Source: an uncultured Bacillota bacterium | GTDB lineage: Bacteria; Bacillota_I; Bacilli_A; RF39; UBA660 | Direction of reading: 5' to 3' | DNA: 64,000 nucleotides | Assembly: GCA_958428295.1 (NCBI GenBank) | Contig: CAUAFL010000004.1 | Coordinates: 1-64,000, forward strand | In this document: piece after piece, positions 43,031-50,160 of the stretch | Position numbering within the stretch: the first letter of the stretch is position 1 | Layout: every line of letters starts with the position of its first letter | The notes under the pieces: model-generated | What the model saw: only the letters and a program-made list of their open reading frames with translations | What the model was told of the DNA's origin: nothing | The model's database searches: none | Translations under genes and position numbers: made by a program

Positions 43031-44404
43031 ATGATTAAGAATGTAATATCTGTAATAGATGGTGAAGCTGGAAGTTGTGGTAAAGCTAAAGTAATTGGTG
43101 AAATAGCAACTGATGAATCTATTAAGCTGGGAGCTTCTGTTACGAATTGTATGCCAAATGCAGGACATACTTTTGTTGATGAAAAAGGAATTGCTACTAT
43201 TTTTAGAAACATACCTGTATCATCAGTTAATCCAGATACTGAATTATTTATTGGACCAGGATCTGCAATTGATATGGAAGTATTTAAAGAAGAGTATGAG
43301 CAAGTAAGAAAATATTTAGGAGATAGAAAAATATATGTTCATGAAATGGTTCCTTTGATTGATGAAAGACACAAACAATATGAAAGAGAACATATTAAAA
43401 GCGGTTCAACATTTAAAGGATGTGGAGCAGTCACTCAAGAAAAGGTTATCAGAGATAAAAAACTAGAATTTTTCAAATTGTTTGAAAATGCTGTTGTTTG
43501 TTCTAATAATGAATGGCTAGAAAGATTATATAGTCATCTTGATAATCCATCTGAATATGTAATATTAGAAGGTGCTCAAGGTTGTGATTTAGATTTAAAT
43601 CATAGTGGAAATTATCCTTTTGTTACGAGTAGAAATGTCTCAACTTCTCAATTACTAGCTGATTCAGGAATATCACCAGAAAGATTACTTCAAACGATTA
43701 TGGTAATTCGACCTTTCCCAATAAGAATAAGCAATATTACTAAGGCAGGAGAATTTATTTATACAGGTGGTTATGGCAAAGGTGAAGAACTTACATGGAC
43801 ACAAATTAATTTAGCATCTATGTATGGAAATTATCCTTGTAATGGTGATGTAGAATGTTTACCTTATAATATTAATTTAAATCGTGTAAAAAAATTAATT
43901 AGTCAGTGTCCTGAAATATATTTAAAACAATTATTTGGTAATGATTTTAGAAATATAAAAGTTAGTGATTTAAAGATATTACAAATATTGGAACTTGAAA
44001 GATTAGTATATAAATCAAAAGGATTTAGTGACTATGAATCTCATTTTTTAGAATCAGGAATGTTTGATAAAGATTTCCCAAATAATACTATATTTGATCA
44101 ATCTGAACAAACATCTGTGACTAAAATGGAGAGAAGAGTATTTGACTTAGATATTTCTAAACTTAAAACTAATTGCCGTATTAATACTCCATCAAGGTTA
44201 TATTTAAATTTCTTTCAACATTTAGGATTAGACTATAAAGGCGAAATAGGTAACTATAATGATTATTATTTTAATAGATATTTAAGAGAATATTTTAGTT
44301 GGCTTGAAGGTGAAACTAATGTTGAAATATCTGCATTAGGAACTGGTGCTAGAAATGGCGAGCGAATACTTAAGAAAAGTTTAATAAAAGAAATAAAAAA
44401 GTAA
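43031..44404 (+). CDS. Adenylosuccinate synthetase homologue (PurA/PurZ-like)
   Basis: 457 residues. The PurA fold is recognisable from NAGHTF (about 40), GSTFKGCGAVTQEK (the IMP-loop region), LEGAQGCDLDLNHSGNYPFVTSRN (about 180) and RPFPIRISN. The N-terminal P-loop, WGDEGKGK in PurA, is AGSCGKAK here, so the catalytic Asp is replaced by Ser. From memory, phage PurZ (which joins aspartate to dGMP on the way to 2-aminoadenine) has a Ser at this place. The reaction here is not proven. GGGGG ribosome binding site; second gene of a two-gene operon. Confidence 0.75.
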   Translation: MIKNVISVIDGEAGSCGKAKVIGEIATDESIKLGASVTNCMPNAGHTFVDEKGIATIFRNIPVSSVNPDTELFIGPGSAIDMEVFKEEYEQVRKYLGDRKIYVHEMVPLIDERHKQYEREHIKSGSTFKGCGAVTQEKVIRDKKLEFFKLFENAVVCSNNEWLERLYSHLDNPSEYVILEGAQGCDLDLNHSGNYPFVTSRNVSTSQLLADSGISPERLLQTIMVIRPFPIRISNITKAGEFIYTGGYGKGEELTWTQINLASMYGNYPCNGDVECLPYNINLNRVKKLISQCPEIYLKQLFGNDFRNIKVSDLKILQILELERLVYKSKGFSDYESHFLESGMFDKDFPNNTIFDQSEQTSVTKMERRVFDLDISKLKTNCRINTPSRLYLNFFQHLGLDYKGEIGNYNDYYFNRYLREYFSWLEGETNVEISALGTGARNGERILKKSLIKEIKK

Positions 44405-44455
44405 TTTTATAAATTATTTGAAGCATAATATATAATGTAGTATTATTTCCATGGT

Positions 44456-44484
44456 TTGACAATGTCTATAAAATATGCTACAAT
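44456..44484 (+). promoter_or_regulatory. Sigma-A promoter of a small RNA gene
   Basis: TTGACA (44456-44461), 17-bp spacer, TACAAT (44479-44484). No coding frame follows; a strong terminator comes about 70 bp later. Confidence 0.8.
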
Positions 44485-44490
44485 TTAATT

Positions 44491-44556
44491 AGTTCAGTTG
44501 CCAAGATGCAATTAGAGCACTAAGACCGTTATGATTTTTCATAACGGTCTTTGCTT
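44491..44556 (+). ncRNA. Candidate stand-alone small RNA (~65 nt)
   Basis: Bounded by a near-consensus promoter and a strong intrinsic terminator, with no start codon that gives a plausible peptide. The 5' half (AGTTCAGTTGCCAAGATGCA, then ATTAGAGCACT) is unpaired by eye, leaving a single-stranded seed ahead of the terminator hairpin, the layout of trans-acting or antisense RNAs. It lies between the PurA-like gene and the convergent cargo genes of the mob element. Target unknown. Confidence 0.6.
44522..44556 (+). terminator. Strong intrinsic terminator of the small RNA
   Basis: Perfect 13-bp stem AAGACCGTTATGA/TCATAACGGTCTT with a T4 loop, followed by TGCTTTTT. Confidence 0.85.
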
Positions 44557-44557
44557 T

Positions 44558-45031
44558 TTATAATTCTACTTTAAAATTATTATAATCTTTCAATTTGGAA
44601 TTTAAATATCTGTTACTAGATATATAAAATCCTGTTATAAATAGCATATACTCCACTTTGTCTTTAATAATTATAATATATTTTTCCTTTTCTAGTAACA
44701 AGTGATATGCACCATCTTTAAAATATATCTTAATTTCATTTTTGTGTGGACCATTATTATTGAACTCATCAATAATTGCTTTGGGCCATCTTATTCTTGA
44801 ACATCTTTCAAAGTCTGGTGATTTTCTTTCATGCCCTAAAATCAAATGATTAAATCCATCGATTTTATCATTTAGTAAAGGCTTTTTAGTTACTTCTAGT
44901 CTTTTATTTAAAAATGTATTTTTATGATCTACAAAATCACTTATGAATATTTGATATATCATATCTTCATATTCTTTATATTTTGAAAAATCGTTACATT
45001 CTATTAATTCTGGTAACCAATCACTTTTCAT
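44558..45031 (-). CDS. Unknown protein paired with DUF3800
   Basis: 157 residues. It starts MKSDWLPELIECNDF and contains NHLILGHERKSPDFERCSRIRWPKAIIDEF, then a beta-rich C-terminus (NEIKIYFKDGAYHLLLEKEKYIIIIKDKVEYMLFITGFYI). Conserved-looking His and Arg residues ahead of several strands are reminiscent of BECR-fold RNases, but this is a guess. It overlaps the DUF3800 gene by one base, so the two are translated together, and probably form a toxin or defence pair. Confidence 0.6.
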   Translation of the reverse strand: MKSDWLPELIECNDFSKYKEYEDMIYQIFISDFVDHKNTFLNKRLEVTKKPLLNDKIDGFNHLILGHERKSPDFERCSRIRWPKAIIDEFNNNGPHKNEIKIYFKDGAYHLLLEKEKYIIIIKDKVEYMLFITGFYISSNRYLNSKLKDYNNFKVEL

Positions 45032-45726
45032 TATTTAGTAGGGTCCCATATGAATATATTAAATTTATCTTTTTTATAAGGAGTATTTTGTTTCAATCCA
45101 TAAATGGATTTTTGTAAAATTGTATTTATAATCTTTAATTTACTTTGATTTGTATTTAAATTTCTGTAATAATATGTTATTGCGCCAATCATTACATCTG
45201 TGAGTTGGAGGATAGTAGATTCATATGATCTTATTGGTTGCATTTTTAAAATAGTTTTTTCGTTGTCATCTACTATTTTTAATCTTAAATAATATAAAAC
45301 ACTTTGAAAATTTTGGTAAGAATATGAATCTTTAATATCTGCATATATATTATATGAATCGGGCTTATTAAATATATATTTTAACATATCATAATACATT
45401 TTGTGGTACCATTGATCATGTGTTTGATGGAATGTATCATGATCTAATATTTTTTTATCACATACAATTGCTCTAAATTTTAAATCATCTTCAATAAAAA
45501 AGTATTTTATTAGTTCTTCATAAAAATCCTCTTTACTTTTTGAAACTTTGGTCCATTTTAGTTCACAAAATTTTTTGATTTTATGCTTTTCTTTTAAATC
45601 TAAAATATATTTAGTGATTTCTTTTACTTTATTTTTAGGGCAATATATTGCTCCAATTACCATATAATCTCCGTCTTTATCTAGCATATAACAACTTTCA
45701 TCGCAATAAACATTATATTCCATCAA
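45031..45726 (-). CDS. DUF3800 protein
   Basis: 231 residues. The N-terminal YNVYCDESCYMLDKDGDYMVIGAIY and later ELKWTKV, YADIKD and IRSYESTILQLTDVMIGAITYYYRN give the acidic residues of DUF3800, an RNase H-like fold often met in mobile and defence loci. The catalytic-type acids D8, E9, D(about 140) and D(about 190) appear kept. It is cargo of the TnpZ/recombinase element. Activity unknown. Confidence 0.8.
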   Translation of the reverse strand: MMEYNVYCDESCYMLDKDGDYMVIGAIYCPKNKVKEITKYILDLKEKHKIKKFCELKWTKVSKSKEDFYEELIKYFFIEDDLKFRAIVCDKKILDHDTFHQTHDQWYHKMYYDMLKYIFNKPDSYNIYADIKDSYSYQNFQSVLYYLRLKIVDDNEKTILKMQPIRSYESTILQLTDVMIGAITYYYRNLNTNQSKLKIINTILQKSIYGLKQNTPYKKDKFNIFIWDPTK

Positions 45727-45778
45727 ATATCACTTCCTTTTTAATAATTATAGCAAATTGATTATAAAAAGTTAATAG

Positions 45779-47161
45779 CTAGCGCTCAATATCATCTTTT
45801 TCTATTACTGACCTATTTTTATTATTTTCATTTCTATTGTCTTGAAGAAGATTGAAATCTTCATCATCTAATGCCCCATGTTCATGTAATTCTTTAGCAA
45901 ATTCCATGTATTTTTCTATATCTTTATTTCTATAAATTTTATCCATAAGGAATTTAACAAGATTGTAAATTAAATTTTTAAGATGTTCAAGTGCAGATTT
46001 TAGTGAATGATTTTCTTCTTTTAAATCATTAATTTCATTATTTTTTAACTTGATTTTATCTTTTAAATTATCAACTTCAGAATTGAGTCCTTCATTGTTT
46101 TTTAATAATAATCTAATTCGATCATGATTGCTAAGGAGTTCACTTTCCACTTCTTTTAATGTAACAGATAATTCTTGAATACTTTGATATTCAGCAATAG
46201 TTTTATCAACTAAATCAATAAAAACAATAGCTTTATCTCTATCAACTACATCTAAAACTAATTGACTTTTAATTAAACCTTTTGATTTTAAATTTTCGAG
46301 CATATCTCTAATTTCTTTTGTACTATTTTTTAAATTATCAGTTTTGTCTTTTGCTTTATTCAAGCTGTTTTGATGAATCTCAATAGACTTTTTCATCCTT
46401 TGATAGTTTTCCATTTCTGATATGTGATAATCACGATTTCGACCTTTTAATTTAGGTTTTAATTTATAATTAGTATGATATTCTTTATTGAAAGATTCCA
46501 TACAATGAACTCTCATTTTGTCTTGAATTTTTGTTAATGATTCTTTAGTAAAGACATCAGACTTTCCAACTTGTTTAGACATACCATACTTGTTTTTAGA
46601 TTTAATTGGAACACCAATTATATGAAGATGTGGGCTTGTTTCATCATAATGAATGATAGCACTTGCTATCTTAAAATCAGGAACTAATTCTTCTAAACTT
46701 TTAACTTGTTCTTCGAATACATTAGTCATTTTCTTTTTATATTCCATATCTTTTGTATTCCAAAACTCCATATCACCAAGTTCAATAATTATCTCACAAG
46801 CTAAATCCTTTTTAGTGTTATTGCTAACATGAGTGAAATAATCTTTTATCTTTCTATCATCACGAATTTGTTTATTATTGTATTCAATTTTTGCTTCTTC
46901 AAACTCATCCTTATATAATTTTTTAACATCATTAACGATTGAATTAGTTCCTCTAATAATTTCGATATCATACTCTCTATCATCATACTTTCTACAATTA
47001 TGATTGTCACATTTTGATAGTCCTGCTGCATTTTGGATAGCATTATTACTATTAGATGTTGTACCACTTAAATTAGATTTAGCACTTGCTTTACTACTGT
47101 TTTTCTTGTTTTTATCATTGCTTAAATGGAAAGAGTAACCTAAACTAGGTATATAAATCAC
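45779..47161 (-). CDS. MobV/Pre-type relaxase (TnpZ-like)
   Basis: 460 residues. The relaxase motif IIHYDETSPHLHIIGVPIKSKNKYGMSKQVGK contains the His-rich metal site of the MobV family; NRDYHISEMENYQRMK follows. The C-terminal half is a long coiled coil (about 260-400). It nicks oriT to let the element be mobilised by a helper conjugation system. In Tn4451 the homologous tnpZ likewise accompanies tnpX. The GTG start at 47161 sits very close to GGAG; a later start is possible. The N-terminal ~60 residues (Ser/Asn-rich) are atypical. Confidence 0.88.
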   Translation of the reverse strand: MIYIPSLGYSFHLSNDKNKKNSSKASAKSNLSGTTSNSNNAIQNAAGLSKCDNHNCRKYDDREYDIEIIRGTNSIVNDVKKLYKDEFEEAKIEYNNKQIRDDRKIKDYFTHVSNNTKKDLACEIIIELGDMEFWNTKDMEYKKKMTNVFEEQVKSLEELVPDFKIASAIIHYDETSPHLHIIGVPIKSKNKYGMSKQVGKSDVFTKESLTKIQDKMRVHCMESFNKEYHTNYKLKPKLKGRNRDYHISEMENYQRMKKSIEIHQNSLNKAKDKTDNLKNSTKEIRDMLENLKSKGLIKSQLVLDVVDRDKAIVFIDLVDKTIAEYQSIQELSVTLKEVESELLSNHDRIRLLLKNNEGLNSEVDNLKDKIKLKNNEINDLKEENHSLKSALEHLKNLIYNLVKFLMDKIYRNKDIEKYMEFAKELHEHGALDDEDFNLLQDNRNENNKNRSVIEKDDIER

Positions 47162-47201
47162 ATCTCCTTTCTTTGTGTTTTTTTAGCTATATTTTGTTTT
47201 G

Positions 47202-47268
47202 ACAAAATATTTAACCCCCTAGGAATTTTGTCATACTAACAAAATACGGGGGCTAAGGCTCGCCTTAG
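47202..47268. other. Candidate oriT with two hairpins
   Basis: Between mob and the recombinase gene. Hairpin 1: CCCCC (47215-47219) and ATTTTGT (47225-47231) pair with ACAAAAT (47239-47245) and GGGGG (47248-47252). Hairpin 2: CTAAGGC-TC-GCCTTAG (47253-47268), perfect. An extra ACAAAAT lies at about 47202. Position directly upstream of a MobV gene and repeated ACAAAAT suggest the nicking site. Confidence 0.55.
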
Positions 47269-47281
47269 AATCCAGAAGGAA

Positions 47282-49207
47282 CTATGCTTTGGCAATAGTT
47301 TCTTCATTATCGTATAATTCTTCATAAGTAATATGTTTTACATCAATAGTAATAGGTTCTTTTGAAAAAATAACTCTATCACATATATCAGGTATATATT
47401 TAAAAACGACATCTTCACTTGCTTTATAAAGTTCATTATTTTTATTAACATATAAAACTCCATAGTTATGAATATCTTTTTTATTTTGAGAATCTATCTT
47501 TTTATAATCTTTCATAGGAAATACTCTAACTATATCTGCTTTGTTTTCATCTAATTCAAATTTAAATACTTGATCTTGAACATAGTATTCAGCTTCATAA
47601 AATCTTACATCATAAAATTGTCTTAGTCTTATGATATGTTCTGATATTTTATCAAAAGGAAGATACTCACTAAATCTTATATAACCTGCAAAATTTCCAA
47701 ACATTTGAATTTTCTTATCTAAGTATCCTTGATTTTCTAATTCAGTCATTGGTTTACAAATAGATTCTCTAAATTTAACAAATTTAACTTCGTATTTATT
47801 ATTAACTTTATCAAGTTCTATTTCATCAACATATCTCATTATTAACTCTGATTTTTCTTCTCTAGTGTAATCTTTCCAAAATTTATTAAAATTTTGATAT
47901 TTATCAGGATATTTAATTTTATTGATAAAATCAATATCTCTTTTTAATAATATATCTTCAGAAGTAAATCGTAGTTCATCACTTACTTCAGTATCCATAA
48001 TTTTATTTTCTAAACTCTCAATTGTTTTATCAATATTCCTTTTCTCTTTTTTATAATCTTCTAAAAGAAATACGCCTTCAAGATATGCTTGTTTTAATCT
48101 CTCATCTTTAGCCTTTAATTCTTTAATCTCTTTTTCTAATTGATCTATAGGATTTTCAATTTTTTGCTTAATCATAGGTAAGAAAAATTGATTAACAACT
48201 GAATCATATTCTACAATATCATCAATGAAATTTTTTATATAATTTTCAATTGTTTCTTCTTTAATGTTGCATTTACAATCAGTACAATAATAGTAGTAAT
48301 ATACATTTCCGTTTTTCTTCTTTGTTGCTTTACCACCCATAATTCTATTACAATGAGGACACTTCAATTTTTGTAAAAACAAGTAAGTTAAATTTCTAAT
48401 ATAACTACGAGAATTTTTCTTCTTTTGTACCTGACATTCTTCCCATAATTCACGAGATACAATTGGTTCAACAACATCTTTATAGTAAATAGGATTCTTT
48501 GTTCTTTTGCCATGCACAAAATCGCCTTTATAGACTTCATTTTGTAAGATAGTAGTTATAGTAGAATCACACCAGTTTTCTTTGCCTAAAATCTTTTCTT
48601 TATTAAATAGATTACTAATCTTTTGGTAGGACATACCACTATGATAAAGTTCAAATATTCTAACAACAATATCCTTTGTTAATGGATTAGGAACTAACAT
48701 TTTGTTTTCATGTTTATAACCTAAACAAGCCCTGTATGGTAAATGTCCTTTTTTGATTGCACCAGCTAATCCAAATTTAGTTCTTTCTGATGTTCTTTCA
48801 ATTTCAAGTTGAGCAAGTATAGTAGTCATTCTCATAAAGAAGATACCAGTTGAAGTTTCAGTATTTAATTCCTCGCATATGCTTTCTAAACTACAATTGG
48901 TTTCTCCTAGCAAATTACAAATGAACTCTAAATCTTGAATAGAACGAGTAAGTCTATCAAGTTTATAAACAATAATTTTGTTTATTTTTCCATCTTTCAT
49001 ATCTTGAACCATTTCTTGAAATTTAGGTCGTTTCATATTTTTAGCAGAAACTCCTTCTTCACGATAAATTTTGTAAATCTTATATTTCTTATAAACACAT
49101 AATCTTTTCATGCTTTCTTCTTGCTCATCAAGACTAAAACCTTCACGGACTTGATCTTCTGTGCTTACGCGAGGGTACAATCCACAAATTACTTCTTTTT
49201 CATTCAA
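47282..49207 (-). CDS. Large serine recombinase (TnpX-like), second type
   Basis: 641 residues from a TTG at 49207 (AAGGAG upstream); the longer frame to 49321 would read through the terminator hairpin at 49278-49318. Catalytic domain GLYPRVSTEDQ (note Pro in place of the usual Tyr-Ile), YKLDRLTRSIQDLEFI, SERTKFGLAGAI; recombinase domain; zinc ribbon CPHCNRIMGGK and CTDCKCNI; coiled coil about 370-430. It is clearly divergent from the 39575-41437 recombinase. It should mobilise the element carrying mob and DUF3800. Confidence 0.92.
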   Translation of the reverse strand: MNEKEVICGLYPRVSTEDQVREGFSLDEQEESMKRLCVYKKYKIYKIYREEGVSAKNMKRPKFQEMVQDMKDGKINKIIVYKLDRLTRSIQDLEFICNLLGETNCSLESICEELNTETSTGIFFMRMTTILAQLEIERTSERTKFGLAGAIKKGHLPYRACLGYKHENKMLVPNPLTKDIVVRIFELYHSGMSYQKISNLFNKEKILGKENWCDSTITTILQNEVYKGDFVHGKRTKNPIYYKDVVEPIVSRELWEECQVQKKKNSRSYIRNLTYLFLQKLKCPHCNRIMGGKATKKKNGNVYYYYYCTDCKCNIKEETIENYIKNFIDDIVEYDSVVNQFFLPMIKQKIENPIDQLEKEIKELKAKDERLKQAYLEGVFLLEDYKKEKRNIDKTIESLENKIMDTEVSDELRFTSEDILLKRDIDFINKIKYPDKYQNFNKFWKDYTREEKSELIMRYVDEIELDKVNNKYEVKFVKFRESICKPMTELENQGYLDKKIQMFGNFAGYIRFSEYLPFDKISEHIIRLRQFYDVRFYEAEYYVQDQVFKFELDENKADIVRVFPMKDYKKIDSQNKKDIHNYGVLYVNKNNELYKASEDVVFKYIPDICDRVIFSKEPITIDVKHITYEELYDNEETIAKA

Positions 49208-49233
49208 TACAAATTCATCTCCTTTTCTTTTTT

Positions 49234-49269
49234 TCTTGCGACATTTCTTATGACATTTGTTACGACATT
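49234..49269. repeat. Three tandem 12-bp repeats in the recombinase leader
   Basis: Units TCTTGCGACATT, TCTTATGACATT and TGTTACGACATT lie end to end between the terminator and the recombinase ribosome binding site. Confidence 0.7.
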
Positions 49270-49270
49270 T

Positions 49271-49318
49271 CAAAAAAAGAGAAGTGAAGATACTACTAAA
49301 TATAATACTTTCACTTCT
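49271..49318 (-). terminator. Terminator between small gene and second recombinase
   Basis: Perfect 10-bp stem GAGAAGTGAA/TTCACTTCTC with a 21-nt loop, followed on the minus strand by T7. Position equals that of the terminators in the other two units although the sequence is different. Confidence 0.85.
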
Positions 49319-49407
49319 CAAAACTACATTGTAAGACTATGGGATAACTCTTTATCCACTATATTAATTATACAACTTTTGCCTTAAAATGTCCATCCTG
49401 TGAAAGT

Positions 49408-49683
49408 CTATTTAATAGTGCTTAAGTAATCTTCTAATTCTGATATTTGTATCTTATTCGCTAAATTTCTAATATAAATATCAGTAGAATAATTAAATAC
49501 AAGAAATGTAATACCTTTAATGATAACTCTATGAGGTTCTATAAAGTTTAAATTAGATTTATCAATTCTTCTAATGCTACCATTAATAAATATGGGTTTG
49601 GTTTTACAAAACTGACAGATAAACTCTAATCTTTGCTTTAAAGACTTCTCAAAAGGTATCTCTTGTGTGATAAACTGAATCAT
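49408..49683 (-). CDS. Small recombinase-associated protein (third member)
   Basis: 91 residues from the ATG at 49683 (GGAAGG and GGTG sites). Although sequence-divergent, it aligns with the 90-residue proteins at 37116 and 41572: the same length, the C-terminal core NLNFIEPHRVIIKGITFLVFN, then YIRNLANKIQISELEDYL against YLGNLKNKIPLSELSEYI. It is again upstream of a large serine recombinase with a terminator between. Unknown family. Confidence 0.75.
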   Translation of the reverse strand: MIQFITQEIPFEKSLKQRLEFICQFCKTKPIFINGSIRRIDKSNLNFIEPHRVIIKGITFLVFNYSTDIYIRNLANKIQISELEDYLSTIK

Positions 49684-49760
49684 AAACACCATCCTTCCTT
49701 TAGGATGATTTCTTTGTAATAACAAAAAAACCAATCTTTTGATTGATTTCTATATATCAA

Positions 49761-49779
49761 TGTTCGAAAAATTCGAACA
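49761..49779. repeat. 8-bp perfect palindrome near the element end
   Basis: TGTTCGAA-AAA-TTCGAACA, 11 bp from the tRNA-Gly 3' end and about 80 bp upstream of the small gene start. It may be an operator or part of the recombination site. Confidence 0.5.
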
Positions 49780-49789
49780 GATTCGTCAA

Positions 49790-49863
49790 TGGAGCGGATG
49801 AGGAGAATCGAACTCCCGTAGTTAGCTTGGAAGGCTAAGGTTCTACCATTAAACTACATCCGC
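49790..49863 (-). tRNA. tRNA-Gly (anticodon UCC)
   Basis: Minus-strand cloverleaf: acceptor GCGGATG/CATCCGC, anticodon arm TTAGC-CTTCCAA-GCTAA with UCC, T arm with GTTCGATTC, encoded CCA. It borders the mobile region and has its own promoter. Confidence 0.95.
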
Positions 49864-49918
49864 ATAAAACTATTATCTTGAGTTATTACAATGTATAATT
49901 ATCTCAAAGATATTTTTA

Positions 49919-49947
49919 ATTATACCTGAAATTACAATACCTGTCAA
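49919..49947 (-). promoter_or_regulatory. Sigma-A promoter of tRNA-Gly
   Basis: TTGACA (49942-49947), 17-bp spacer, TATAAT (49919-49924) on the minus strand; full consensus. The rest of 49948-50160 shows no gene. Confidence 0.85.
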
Positions 49948-50160
49948 TATTTTAATTTAATTTAATTTGAAAATGTGGGATAAAAAATTTATACTTAGGT
50001 CGAATTAAAGTATTTTTCTCCATTTTTAGATAATAAGTTTAGTCCCCTATTACTCCCTTAATTATATTGAGCAGATACTTTAAATATTCTCTTTATTCTC
50101 CCCCTCTTATAATTAAGAAAATTACAGTTTTACGATTATACTAGTATTTTTATATTTCTT

